Shown here in pieces: positions 29,129 to 39,220 of a stretch of DNA of 54,252 nucleotides; position 1 is the stretch's first letter; each line of letters begins with the position of its first letter. Origin of the DNA: Photobacterium sp. OFAV2-7 (GTDB taxonomy: Bacteria > Pseudomonadota > Gammaproteobacteria > Enterobacterales > Vibrionaceae); contig NZ_JAKRFQ010000005.1 of the NCBI RefSeq assembly GCF_022347985.1, forward strand, positions 1-54,252, given 5' to 3'. Under the pieces are notes generated by a model, which was given only the letters and a program-made list of their open reading frames with translations, did no database searches and had not been told where the DNA came from. A program made the position numbers and the translations under genes.

Positions 29129-29617
29129 TTAACGAATTGAGAACTTACGACGCATTCGCCGTAGCAACAAAAACAGCCATGGCCAGAGCAGGAAGTTCAG
29201 CAGCACGGCCCAAAGTCGTTCCGGCTCGAAGGTGATCACCGAGACCAAGTATTCGGCCCAAAACTCCACCAGCTTGCCGGCCAATGTCAGCAAGGCAACC
29301 AGAATCGCCTGCTGCCACAGAGAGAGGTTGCGCAGTACCTGGAAGTTCAGGGCAACGACATAGCACAGCACCGACATCATCAGGCCCCGTACCCCGAGCG
29401 TCGAGCCCAGCATCAAATCCCACAGCAGTCCCAACAGCAATGCGGTACCGACATTGACCCGGTGCGGCAATGCCAGCACCCAGTAAAAGGCCACCAGCAA
29501 CACCCATGAGGGCCTGAACAGCTCCAGTTCGCCGGGCCATGGCGCGGCCTGTAGGATCAGTGCCACGATAAAAGATAGCCAAATCAGCAAGCGGCCACTT
29601 GGTCGACTATTCGCCAC
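29129..29617 (-). CDS. mreD: Rod-shape protein MreD
   Basis: Encodes 162 residues, hydrophobic with about five membrane helices, ending in the positively charged RRMRRKFSIR. It starts with GTG, with AGGAG 9 nt upstream inside mreC, and overlaps mreC by 11 bases. MreD is a membrane partner of MreC and MreB in the elongasome. A gap of 89 bp separates it from maf. Confidence 0.92.
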   Translation of the reverse strand: MANSRPSGRLLIWLSFIVALILQAAPWPGELELFRPSWVLLVAFYWVLALPHRVNVGTALLLGLLWDLMLGSTLGVRGLMMSVLCYVVALNFQVLRNLSLWQQAILVALLTLAGKLVEFWAEYLVSVITFEPERLWAVLLNFLLWPWLFLLLRRMRRKFSIR

Positions 29618-30467
29618 TATTGAGTTCTCCTACCATCAGCGTTTCCCGCGATGTCGGCCATACCAGCAGCAAATATCGCAGGCGGTCGAACTGTACCGTC
29701 GGTTTTGCCTTTATCTGGGCAAACGGGCGCTTGTTATCAAACGAAAACTCGGTGACATGTCCAACCGGATAACCCTCCGGATACCGGCCGCCCAGGCCGG
29801 ATGTCACCAGCAAGTCGCCGACTTCGATATCGGTACTGCTCGGGACGTGTTCAAGCTGGATCTGGTCGATCTGGCCGCTGCCCGAGGCAATTACCCGTAT
29901 GTCATTGCGCACAACCTGGATCGGAATTGCATGGGTCGGGTCAATCAACAGCAGCACTCGGCTATTATGGGCACCAACATAGGACACCTGGCCGACAATC
30001 CCTTTTTCATTGATCACCGGCTGGCCTTCATAGACACCGTCAACCCGCCCCTTATCAATCATCACCTGGTGACTGTAGGGATCGGAGTCCACCGCCATCA
30101 CCTCCGCGATCAGTTTCTTCTCGTCGCGGACGAAAGGTGAGCCCAACAGCTCGCGTAAACGCTGGTTTTCCTGCTTTAACTGGTCCAGCAGCAGTACATC
30201 ACTCTGCTTTACCAGTAAATCACGCTTAAGTGCTTTATTCTCTGCCAACAAACGCTGATGGGAGCTCAACTGACCTGACATACCATCTAACAAATCGCGA
30301 GGTAAGTTAGCAGCATACTGGAGTGGTGAAATCGCTGAGTTCAGCAAATAACGTACATTGGCGAAGGCATCTAGGCGGCTGTCGGCCAGCATCAGACCAA
30401 CCGACAGTAATATGGCAAGAAACAGGCGTAACTGCAGAGAAGGCCCTCTGCCAAATATAGGTTTCAT
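29607..30467 (-). CDS. mreC: Rod-shape protein MreC
   Basis: Encodes 286 residues: a short basic N-terminus, one membrane helix (about 12-28), a coiled coil (about 65-110, RLLAENKALKRDLLVKQSD), then the two-barrel periplasmic core with conserved GIVGQV and LLVTSGLGGRYPEGYPVG. MreC links PBP2-RodA with MreB in lateral wall synthesis. It follows mreB after 40 bp. Confidence 0.94.
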   Translation of the reverse strand: MKPIFGRGPSLQLRLFLAILLSVGLMLADSRLDAFANVRYLLNSAISPLQYAANLPRDLLDGMSGQLSSHQRLLAENKALKRDLLVKQSDVLLLDQLKQENQRLRELLGSPFVRDEKKLIAEVMAVDSDPYSHQVMIDKGRVDGVYEGQPVINEKGIVGQVSYVGAHNSRVLLLIDPTHAIPIQVVRNDIRVIASGSGQIDQIQLEHVPSSTDIEVGDLLVTSGLGGRYPEGYPVGHVTEFSFDNKRPFAQIKAKPTVQFDRLRYLLLVWPTSRETLMVGELNSGE

Positions 30468-30507
30468 CTAACGCTATAACCTGTTCTGTCTATTGCCGAA
30501 GATGGCA

Positions 30508-31560
<1,053 letters not shown>

Positions 31561-31668
31561 CTAATTCCTGCAAGCTTACAAAATTCGTTAAATTGCGCTA
31601 AATGTACCAAGGGGCACGGATCGAGACAAGGTAAGCTTTGTCAAACCTGCCACAGATCCGCATTTTAT

Positions 31669-34600
31669 TTAGTTGAGCAGCTGATTCATCCCCTTTTCTC
31701 CACGATAAATGATGCGATCGTTGCCTCGATAAACACCGAAGGTCACAACGGCGGATGGGCTTTCATCACCAAATTGACGCCAGTTGTACTGCAACCAGGG
31801 CTGATTTGAATGACTACCCGTACAATCACTCGCCTTGAGCTTGGCAGGTGTTGCCGATGTCAGCCGCTGCCAGAACTGAACCTGCTCTCGGTAATTGGTT
31901 TTGGAGTGAGGCTGTGCCACAAACTCACCGGAGCTTATCTCTCCGGCAGTAACACTTCCTTGCCCCGAGGTCTGGGACGTGCTGTCTGTCACCGTGGAAT
32001 CGGACTGGGCAATGATCTGCTTACAGTAATTATCTCCGTCAAATGTCGATAAGCTGTCATCCGTATTGGTTTCAAAATCATTGCCGTCCCAATATTCGGC
32101 CCGAAGCGGAATCGCTATCTTGCTGTCGGCACGTCCGCCAACATCCTCCAGTACCATACGTCCGTAGCGGATATCCGTCCTGTCGACATAAGCCCCGACA
32201 GCATTCTGATTTTTCTCAGTTGCAGTCAGGACAAAATCAACGCCATCGGCAAACTTGCTGACATTGACCCTGAAATCGAGGGCCTGATAGGGACCGTCTG
32301 CTTTGGTCGCATGGGCACAACTATTTGGGTCATCCAGCGGACAGGTAAAACCGGTATCAGTGAGACGGGCGATCGTCATTCTCGGCTTGTCAGAACCGGT
32401 CGCATCAAAGACCCGCCCGCTTTGTGGCGACACCGAACCTTGAGAAGCGACATTGCCCCAACTTTGCCAAGCCAAATCCGCCTGACATTGTTGGGTGTTA
32501 CATACGTGAAGCCTTGCCAGATCTAAAGATTCATACTGACCGCTAACCAGGCTTCCCAGCCATAAACCAAAGTCCGCTTGTAACGACGAGGCAAAAAGAT
32601 GATAGTTACCGACCGGTGCCGAGGTATTCATGGCCTTGACCGTAAACTTGCCGGTAAATGGCTGCTCCATATAAGAGAAGGATCCATTGGCCGGAAGGAT
32701 CCCTTCACTGCCTCCCGGATTTACAACGACGGAAAAATGATCCGGGTAGAAGCGGCCGACAGGTCGCTGGCCCATATTGATATCCATATCCAGGTACTTG
32801 GCCTGAGTATCAGCCTGTAGCCAGATGCTGCCTACCTCACTCCAGCTGGCAGAAAAGGCACTGTCTTTAATTTGCACATTGGATAACGAGGAACTCGTCA
32901 GGCTTCCGGGTATCGCACCATCCTTGTCAGGGGAGTGTGGCCTGATCCCGTCACCAGAGGGAATACTCAGCACCACACTTGCCACCGGAGCATTCTCGGA
33001 ATAAAAACTTGGCGTGATCACACGCCCGCACATACCCGAAGAATCAACAGCGGCTATTGCATTCTGACTAGTGTCAATCGTGCTATTACCATCACTCTCC
33101 ATCCAGACGACAGGCTTGACCTTCAAACCAAACGCCTCTCCGGCTGCAACAAAGGCATTTCCTTGCTCAGAGGTTCCCGTCGCATCTTGGATTGACTTGG
33201 CAGTACCATCATTACACAGTGCAAAGGTAAAAGGGCGTGTCGCCACAGACTGAACGCCCTCCAAACGTTCCCAGCTACTCAGCGACGTTTGTTCGGCAGC
33301 CATCAAACGGGAAATCGTATCGATGTCGCATTTTGTCCGGGTACAGTTAGGATCATAAAGGATGAGTTTGGTTCTGCCCGCATCGGCATATTTTAGTGCA
33401 GTGCGGGCCCGGACGGTTTCTGTATTGTCTGCATTTATCTCAACCTTAAACTCAAACTTGCCCTCACTGGCCTGCCATTTTCCATCTTTGTCTTTCAGTA
33501 ACAGACTCGCCGCGCCAGCGCCTTGCAAAGCTGTAGGCGCTGTATACTCCGTACCGAATTTAAGCGTTCTCACGCCGGTATAACCGTTAGCAATGGAGTC
33601 ATCATTCTTATCGTCCGCACAAGCTTTGGCTACGATCGAAATATCCTGAGGCTTGTTCGCAACCGATTTTAGCTCTCCTTGCTGGATTTCCAGCTTAAAG
33701 GGAACGAACTGAAAATTTCCCGTCTTCGGATCGGCTGTGTCTGTCGACAAGTTGCCAGTTACCCCAATCGAGCCGACAAAGTCACTTTTCAGCCAGAGCT
33801 TCACCTTGCCACCGCTAACAGCAAAAGACGTGTTATTACCCATGATATCCCGCTTGGTATTTTCCCCCCCAGTTTCGGACAAATACCAAAACGCCTGACC
33901 AGACGGAAACGCATCTGGTGCGGTAATCGTGACCTGACCACTATAGTCTGTGATCAATGACTGCGTGCTCTTGTCCTTCACCTGAAACTCGACAGACTGA
34001 CGCTCACACACCAACTGGAGATCATCGTCAGGCACTAACTCTAGTAGGTACTCTTGCGGAACAGGATCGAAACACTGGCTATCACCAACAACTTTGGCCG
34101 TATTACTCATTTGCAATTGGCAAGCTGTTACTGCGCCAATCACAGTTGTCGCATTAGATAAGGCAACCGGCCCCTGCGAATAGATCCGACCGTTAAACTC
34201 ACCGGAAACATTAATATTCACCGCATAATCGACATTCACCTGAGGCGGTCCACTCGGGTAGTTCCCAGGAAGTGGACAGGCTTCGCCGGAGTTATAGGCA
34301 AAAATCGTCAGATTATCGGCAGGATTTAAGGTATTCACCGCCCCGCCAATATTCAGCTCATCCTTAACGTGCAATGTAACCTGACCATCAATAGTCAGCC
34401 CGCCTCGAATATCAGCAGCATCCACCCAATATTCACCGGAAGGCAACGTCAAGTTACCGGTAGGCTCAACGGTTAAACCATAAGTCCATCCCAAGCCTGC
34501 ATAATAATAAGTACCTGGACTTGCTGTCTGAGTATCCGTGATCACGGTATTTTGCAGTGATTGTGACGCCCCTGAGCTACTCCAGCTCAGCGTTTTCTTC

Positions 34601-35604
34601 TTTGCGAAGGTCCCGTTGAGCTGACACGCCTGACCATCACACTTACCGAGCGCTGGTGTACTTGGCGGGTGATAATCCGAAGGGTAACTGGTGATGATTT
34701 GGTTTGAGAAACCTATCTGGTAATTATTTGTCTTGGTGATTAAGTTAGTGCTGTCTGTCGTAATCAGGTTGTTCGTATTTCCTTCCCACGTTTGCACTGG
34801 ACCGGGAAACAACTCACAGTGATCCAGTTCCGGCGGCGGTTCAACACTATCACAACCACTAAGATCTGAGGTCAGCATCCCTTGCTTGTCTAGCTTGAGC
34901 TTATAGGCAATAACAGCCCCTTTGATCTTGGTTTTTTCGGATATCAAGACATCCTTATAGGCTGCAATATAAGCATTGAATTCATGATCTTTTTTCTTCG
35001 ATTTCAGCTCAATCGTACCGTCATTGATATGCCCGATTATTAATAACTCAGCTGGTGCGCCAGTGTGATTGATTGACGCTTTATCATCAAGCGTCAACTT
35101 ATTCACATTAAGAACAACCGGCCCCGTTATATTGATCTCACTGTTTTCCTTAATTGCGAATTCATCGATCCAGTACTCCCCTGCAGATAAGGTGACTGTA
35201 GCCTTTTTCAGCACTTCTACTTTTTTATAGCTATCCGGAGTTAGTGAACCACTGGATTCAAATTTCTTCTCGTTACTATTCACCTGAAATGAGACAAACG
35301 AAGGCTGGCTAACAAGCAAATCTTTTCCCGGATAATCTTGCTTATACTGGGTATTGCTAAGGCATTTGGTGTGCTTTCCGCAGCTGTGTGACTTGGTACT
35401 AACCTTGTTAAAACCGAGATATTGGCCTTCAACAGCACCCGAAATTTCACTGGAAGATGTAATATCAGCTTCACCGCTTGAACTCCACGTTTGGGCCGGT
35501 CCAGTAAATGGGCACTGAGTAAAGCTAATCGCCGCTTGCGCCATGGCTCGACCAGAAAACATAGCAATGACAAAAAAAATTAAACTCGCGAGCTTATTAT
35601 TCAT
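31669..35604 (-). CDS. mshQ: MSHA biogenesis protein MshQ (large exported pilus-locus protein)
   Basis: Encodes 1311 residues from the ATG ending at 35604, which follows AAAGGATC and gives a signal peptide (MNNKLASLIFFVIAMFSGRA, cut near Ala24). An in-frame extension to 35739 lies within mshP and is rejected. Two tandem copies of one module occupy about 31-251 and 263-513: each begins with (P)F(T/P)GP(A/V)QTW, has L(S/P)(A/S)GEYW(I/V)D in the middle and ends with a GAV(I/T)A strand. The C-terminal half resembles the DUF6701 region of MshQ proteins. Cys pairs are common, fitting a secreted or surface position; a tip-adhesin-like role is inferred. Last gene of the pilin operon, with no clear terminator. 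Confidence 0.88.
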   Translation of the reverse strand: MNNKLASLIFFVIAMFSGRAMAQAAISFTQCPFTGPAQTWSSSGEADITSSSEISGAVEGQYLGFNKVSTKSHSCGKHTKCLSNTQYKQDYPGKDLLVSQPSFVSFQVNSNEKKFESSGSLTPDSYKKVEVLKKATVTLSAGEYWIDEFAIKENSEINITGPVVLNVNKLTLDDKASINHTGAPAELLIIGHINDGTIELKSKKKDHEFNAYIAAYKDVLISEKTKIKGAVIAYKLKLDKQGMLTSDLSGCDSVEPPPELDHCELFPGPVQTWEGNTNNLITTDSTNLITKTNNYQIGFSNQIITSYPSDYHPPSTPALGKCDGQACQLNGTFAKKKTLSWSSSGASQSLQNTVITDTQTASPGTYYYAGLGWTYGLTVEPTGNLTLPSGEYWVDAADIRGGLTIDGQVTLHVKDELNIGGAVNTLNPADNLTIFAYNSGEACPLPGNYPSGPPQVNVDYAVNINVSGEFNGRIYSQGPVALSNATTVIGAVTACQLQMSNTAKVVGDSQCFDPVPQEYLLELVPDDDLQLVCERQSVEFQVKDKSTQSLITDYSGQVTITAPDAFPSGQAFWYLSETGGENTKRDIMGNNTSFAVSGGKVKLWLKSDFVGSIGVTGNLSTDTADPKTGNFQFVPFKLEIQQGELKSVANKPQDISIVAKACADDKNDDSIANGYTGVRTLKFGTEYTAPTALQGAGAASLLLKDKDGKWQASEGKFEFKVEINADNTETVRARTALKYADAGRTKLILYDPNCTRTKCDIDTISRLMAAEQTSLSSWERLEGVQSVATRPFTFALCNDGTAKSIQDATGTSEQGNAFVAAGEAFGLKVKPVVWMESDGNSTIDTSQNAIAAVDSSGMCGRVITPSFYSENAPVASVVLSIPSGDGIRPHSPDKDGAIPGSLTSSSLSNVQIKDSAFSASWSEVGSIWLQADTQAKYLDMDINMGQRPVGRFYPDHFSVVVNPGGSEGILPANGSFSYMEQPFTGKFTVKAMNTSAPVGNYHLFASSLQADFGLWLGSLVSGQYESLDLARLHVCNTQQCQADLAWQSWGNVASQGSVSPQSGRVFDATGSDKPRMTIARLTDTGFTCPLDDPNSCAHATKADGPYQALDFRVNVSKFADGVDFVLTATEKNQNAVGAYVDRTDIRYGRMVLEDVGGRADSKIAIPLRAEYWDGNDFETNTDDSLSTFDGDNYCKQIIAQSDSTVTDSTSQTSGQGSVTAGEISSGEFVAQPHSKTNYREQVQFWQRLTSATPAKLKASDCTGSHSNQPWLQYNWRQFGDESPSAVVTFGVYRGNDRIIYRGEKGMNQLLN

Positions 35605-36040
35605 TTGGTAGATCCTTTGCCCAAGTTTCCTGAATACGAGTTGTCGCAAACTTGCCATTGCCGCAGGTCGCACTGCTTTCCAACCGATATTTATAGGTGC
35701 CTTGTGATTCCGGGCCATATTTAAAGCGGGTACAAACAACGGTCACTTTCTGACATTGAAACAAGCTGGCATCCACTGTATAAGTTTTGGTATCACTGCT
35801 TCCCCCTTGTGAACATGCATCAGGATCAGATACTTTCTGACCCAGCGGAAACAACTTACTCAGTACAATCTCATTGCCCGAGTGCGCCGCAAACCACGCC
35901 CGGGTCGCAAACACTTCCCGTGATGTCGTTTCCTGGCCTGACCAATCAATACGGATCATGGCGGCTGCAAAGCCCGCCATCACAGTGATGATAAACACCG
36001 AAACAATCAGGGCGCTGCCACGTTGCTTGCTATAGGACAT
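35597..36040 (-). CDS. mshP: MSHA minor pilin-like protein MshP
   Basis: Encodes 147 residues with a PilX/PulK-like N-terminus (MSYSKQRGSALIVSVFIITV): a short basic leader, then a hydrophobic helix but no Glu5. That is typical of the MshP class. The mature part has several Cys residues. It probably joins the priming complex at the pilus tip with MshB, C, D and O. It overlaps mshO by 11 bases upstream and mshQ by 8 downstream. Confidence 0.85.
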   Translation of the reverse strand: MSYSKQRGSALIVSVFIITVMAGFAAAMIRIDWSGQETTSREVFATRAWFAAHSGNEIVLSKLFPLGQKVSDPDACSQGGSSDTKTYTVDASLFQCQKVTVVCTRFKYGPESQGTYKYRLESSATCGNGKFATTRIQETWAKDLPNE

Positions 36041-36749
36041 TGATCACCTGCACTGTATGGTTGTAAGAGAAAGTGTCATCGGTATTGGCTTTCTCAATCA
36101 CCAGTGAAATGTGCACCATACCGTTATTCTGCAACCCCGCCCCTTCTGCGACGAATTCAACAGACTTCACGTCCTCGGCAATCCGATTCCCTTGTCGGGT
36201 CAGCAGGCTCCCCGTCAGACAATATTCGACTTTATCGCCATAGACATAGGCTCGCTTCGCTGGTGAAGAATATAAGGGCGAGGCAGCAAGGTTAACGGTC
36301 AGTTCACCTTGCTCGGTCCCGTCGGCGACAGAGTTTATCGTATTACGTTTTGCCTCGTACTCGGTGGCCGACGGCAAGCCAATCGCCAGGGCTAAGTCAG
36401 CCTGCGTATTAATCGCTTTCCATTCGGTGGCCGAGCCTATTGCCGGAACAAGGCTCATTGCTGCGCTATCGGGATCCCCCTGATAAAAGCCGGAGTACCT
36501 GACCGGATAGAACGATAAACAGGCCCCATAATTGGATGTCGATATACTGTTAGGCGCGGCATGACGCACCTCCCGGGTTATTTTTTCCAAGGCAAAACGC
36601 GCAATCGACTGGGCCCGATCACGATTTACCGTGTCGACATATCCCTGCGTTCCCAACTGCAGGTAACTACCAATGGCCAGTGAAATAATGCCCAGGATCA
36701 CCAAGGCCATCACCATTTCAACCAGGGTAAAGCCTCGTTGCCACCTCAT
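36030..36749 (-). CDS. mshO: MSHA minor pilin MshO
   Basis: Encodes 239 residues. The type IV prepilin site is MRWQRG^FTLVEMVMALVILG, with cleavage after Gly6 and the conserved Glu5 of the mature helix. The size suggests a PilW/GspJ-like minor pilin. Its ATG shares a base with the mshD stop codon (TGATG), so translation is likely coupled. Confidence 0.88.
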   Translation of the reverse strand: MRWQRGFTLVEMVMALVILGIISLAIGSYLQLGTQGYVDTVNRDRAQSIARFALEKITREVRHAAPNSISTSNYGACLSFYPVRYSGFYQGDPDSAAMSLVPAIGSATEWKAINTQADLALAIGLPSATEYEAKRNTINSVADGTEQGELTVNLAASPLYSSPAKRAYVYGDKVEYCLTGSLLTRQGNRIAEDVKSVEFVAEGAGLQNNGMVHISLVIEKANTDDTFSYNHTVQVINVL

Positions 36750-37459
36750 CAGTAATTACTCCTATAGGCAACAAAGTCATAGGTGCCATAGCGACCGGTA
36801 TCGACCTCGACATCAATCCGTTTGTGCTGATGGAGAAAAGCGTTATTTGGATAGCTGGTATTAAGGGACGTATCGTAGCTGACCGCAATTTTTACCGTCA
36901 TATTCAGATAACGCTCATTTTTCCCCTGTTCGTCTGCCAGCAGGTTCTCAATAAATCCACGCCAGGGAAACTGGTTGCTGCTATAGCGCTTGCCACACAG
37001 AGAAAAATCCCCCCAGCAACCGTGAAAATCATCGATATCATCTGCCGCTGATACCATCAGCCCCCAGCCCAGTCGATTACCGCTAATCGGATCAACATAG
37101 GCAAAATACTCTTTGCTGGTCCCATCCTGCTGGACATCATCCCGTGGCCAGCTACCCGAACTTTCCGGCGTCGTACATGCCTGTGCCCCGGCTTCACCAC
37201 AGCGCACCGCACTGTCTCCGAAAGGATCGCTATTCTCATCAAACTTGCGCGACAATACTTCATTAAGAAAGGCATTGCCGATTGCAGAAGCACGGGCCTG
37301 ATAATATGGGGTCGCCGAACGTTCGGCCTGAGGAAACAGAAAGCTGGTGAGAGTGATCATGGCAATGCCCAGGATCACAATGCTGATAATCCCTTCTATC
37401 AGGGTAAAACCTGCCTGCCTGACTGTTAGCCTTGAGCACGGACCACTAGCAGTCGGCAT
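36749..37459 (-). CDS. mshD: MSHA minor pilin MshD
   Basis: Encodes 236 residues from the ATG ending at 37459, which follows AGGAAGGG. It has a longer prepilin leader (about 17 residues) before G^FTLIEGIISIVILG, with Glu at mature position 5. A Gly in place of Leu6 and the PilV/GspI-like size point to a minor pilin. The longer frame to 37612 runs inside mshC and has no support. It overlaps mshC by 14 bases. Confidence 0.86.
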   Translation of the reverse strand: MPTASGPCSRLTVRQAGFTLIEGIISIVILGIAMITLTSFLFPQAERSATPYYQARASAIGNAFLNEVLSRKFDENSDPFGDSAVRCGEAGAQACTTPESSGSWPRDDVQQDGTSKEYFAYVDPISGNRLGWGLMVSAADDIDDFHGCWGDFSLCGKRYSSNQFPWRGFIENLLADEQGKNERYLNMTVKIAVSYDTSLNTSYPNNAFLHQHKRIDVEVDTGRYGTYDFVAYRSNY

Positions 37460-37967
37460 AAATATACCCTTCCTGATTGATGCACATGGTGGTTGTCTCA
37501 TTGGCCCCCGAGCGGAATGTGAGCTTGCAGCCCGAGTTGCTTCGGCAGGCATAGACTCGCGCCTCATTGGCTCCAGAGCCGGTAAAATAGAAAGGTTGTC
37601 CCAGCATATCAAAATACAGATTGGTGACAGTTAGACCTTCGGCGGACAGGCTCAGGTTATTATCAGCAGCCGTCAATGCCGGCGGCATGCTCGGCAGAAC
37701 GCTATCGCATCGAGGACTGCCAAAATAATCAGATGAGATTTGCAAGGTATAACAGGAGGCATTGGGATCTGTGGCAGATGAGATCGACTGGTTCATCGAC
37801 AGGATCTGGACTTGTCTGGCAATGGAGATAGCCTGATCGCGGTTCAGGTATGCATCAAAGCTGCTGGGGCCGATCATTTTCGAGGTTGCAGTGACCCCGA
37901 GTATGCCAATAAGAATAATGACAACCACCAGCTCAACCAATGTAAAACCTAGCTGGCGATTATTCAT
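37446..37967 (-). CDS. mshC: MSHA minor pilin MshC
   Basis: Encodes 173 residues from the ATG ending at 37967 with GGAGG upstream. The prepilin site is MNNRQLG^FTLVELVVVIILIG, cleaved after Gly7, with the conserved Glu5. It is GspH/FimT-like in size. The 93-bp gap to mshA holds two overlapping hairpins (see that entry), so mshC and the genes after it may be expressed less than mshA. An upstream in-frame extension reaches 38045 through the hairpins and is not the start. Confidence 0.87.
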   Translation of the reverse strand: MNNRQLGFTLVELVVVIILIGILGVTATSKMIGPSSFDAYLNRDQAISIARQVQILSMNQSISSATDPNASCYTLQISSDYFGSPRCDSVLPSMPPALTAADNNLSLSAEGLTVTNLYFDMLGQPFYFTGSGANEARVYACRSNSGCKLTFRSGANETTTMCINQEGYIYADC

Positions 37968-37993
37968 TGAACCTCCATATGCATTCGCGTCTA

Positions 37994-38058
37994 CTATTTT
38001 CCGAGTCGCACTCATGAAGAAAGCGACTCGGAAAATAGGGCTCATGAGAGCCCTATTT
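37994..38058 (-). promoter_or_regulatory. Two overlapping perfect hairpins between mshA and mshC (possible attenuator)
   Basis: Reading on the minus strand, hairpin A comes first: an 11-bp perfect stem, 38048-38058 with 38033-38043, around a 4-nt loop, followed by TATTTTCC. Hairpin B is a 16-bp perfect stem, 38023-38038 with 37994-38009, around a 13-nt loop. The two share 38033-38038, so both cannot be fully formed at once. It starts 3 bp after the mshA stop. Hairpin A resembles a leaky terminator or a 3'-end stabiliser that would raise mshA over the downstream minor pilins. Confidence 0.7.
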
Positions 38059-38060
38059 GA

Positions 38061-38567
38061 TCATTTATTACAATCGGTCGTTACGATTGTCGTTTTAGCC
38101 GCTTTATCTGCAGAAGAACCCGTTGCTTCACTGTATTTGACAAAGCACTTAGTCGCGATAATGTTGTCATAATCTACAGTATCAGGCTTCTTACCTGTCA
38201 GTGTAAATGCACCATGATTCGTCGTATTTGGAGCAGTACCTTCAGTACCAAAAGCCATAACCCAATCAGCGGAATCAAGGCCAGTTACAGCAAGCTGGAT
38301 ACCAGTTGTTGATGCTGCAGGATAACCATACTCAGTCGCAATACCTTCAACCGTAACACCTGTTTTAGAATCCTGGCCGGTTAATGCTGCTTTTCCGTAT
38401 ACGATAGATGCACCGCCATCGATACCGCCTTTCAGGCCCTGTAGCGATGCGATACGTGCATCATCCTGGAAGTTCATAAACTTAGGTGCAGCGGTTACCG
38501 CCAGAATACCCAAAATTACAATCACAACCACCAATTCAATTAGCGTAAAACCGCCTTGACGTTTCAT
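38061..38567 (-). CDS. mshA: MSHA major pilin MshA
   Basis: Encodes 168 residues: leader MKRQGG, cleavage before [20 protein letters not shown], then the type II pilin-like globular domain. The N-terminal helix continues [18 protein letters not shown], near-identical to V. cholerae MshA as remembered. Two Cys (in TKCFVKY and TDCNK) can form the C-terminal disulfide loop. It is the fibre subunit of the mannose-sensitive haemagglutinin pilus, used for surface sensing, attachment and as a phage receptor in V. cholerae. A good ribosome site (TAGGAG) precedes it. Confidence 0.95.
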   Translation of the reverse strand: MKRQGGFTLIELVVVIVILGILAVTAAPKFMNFQDDARIASLQGLKGGIDGGASIVYGKAALTGQDSKTGVTVEGIATEYGYPAASTTGIQLAVTGLDSADWVMAFGTEGTAPNTTNHGAFTLTGKKPDTVDYDNIIATKCFVKYSEATGSSADKAAKTTIVTTDCNK

Positions 38568-38580
38568 AACTTACTCCTAT

Positions 38581-39159
38581 TTATCTTATTGTTACTTTTA
38601 CCTGGCCTTTGGCTGGTAGATATGAAAAATAATGCCCAGAGGTAATGTTATTCGTTGTCCCCTTAGTATCTGCCGATGCTAACTGATAATAACGACATTC
38701 TTTATTGACACCCGAACCGTTAGCCGTGGTATAAAATAAGTTGCTGCCATTAACAGCTTCGGTACTATCTTTGGTCACTAGCGGCGGGTTTTGTAGAAGG
38801 TTTTCCATCAACCACACACAGTCATCATTAACAACTTCATTTACTTGATGCTGGCTTTGAGATACTGGGTAACCTTCACCAACCAAAAAGCTATCTTTTG
38901 CCTTAGTTGAAAGGTAAAAATCTGTACCGTCATAATTAACACGGTTAAATCCACTTTGAACAGGGCGGCCATAAGCCTCCCACTGTGCACGTGCCGACAT
39001 TACAGCTGTCGCAAAACCACCAGCAACACCTTCAATCGAAGCTTTCTTCGCTTCGTCTGTAATATTAATAAAGCGTGGTAATGCGGCAACCGCCAGCAAA
39101 CCTACAACGATGATCACAATCATCAGCTCGACCAGGGAAAAACCCGCTTGTCTTTTCAT
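38581..39159 (-). CDS. mshB: MSHA minor pilin MshB
   Basis: Encodes 192 residues. The prepilin site is MKRQAG^FSLVELMIVIIVVG with Glu5 conserved and a helix continuing LLAVAALPRFINITDEAKKA. It is like MshA at the N-terminus but longer and different afterwards, as expected for MshB. First gene of the pilin operon; the ribosome site GAGG is 8 nt upstream, and a phased repeat array lies just beyond it. Confidence 0.9.
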   Translation of the reverse strand: MKRQAGFSLVELMIVIIVVGLLAVAALPRFINITDEAKKASIEGVAGGFATAVMSARAQWEAYGRPVQSGFNRVNYDGTDFYLSTKAKDSFLVGEGYPVSQSQHQVNEVVNDDCVWLMENLLQNPPLVTKDSTEAVNGSNLFYTTANGSGVNKECRYYQLASADTKGTTNNITSGHYFSYLPAKGQVKVTIR

Positions 39160-39172
39160 ATTTTTATCCTCT

Positions 39173-39220
39173 CGTCAGATCATCGTCACTAACATGTCAA
39201 TTTACGTCAAAAAACCGTCA
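39173..39220 (-). promoter_or_regulatory. Five phased CGTCA-like repeats upstream of mshB
   Basis: On the plus strand CGTCA occurs at 39173, 39184, 39205 and 39216 and TGTCA at 39195, giving start-to-start steps of 11, 11, 10 and 11 bp. All five are in the same direction and on the same face of the helix. The 11-bp direct-repeat layout and the TGTCA core resemble Pho boxes and other sites of OmpR/PhoB-family regulators. The array lies 14-61 bp before the mshB ATG, so it would overlap the leader or the promoter. Confidence 0.55.

Noticed and set aside
35605-35739. 45-codon upstream extension of MshQ
   Set aside because: It lies within mshP, would bury the clear signal peptide, and the ATG at 35604 has a good ribosome site.
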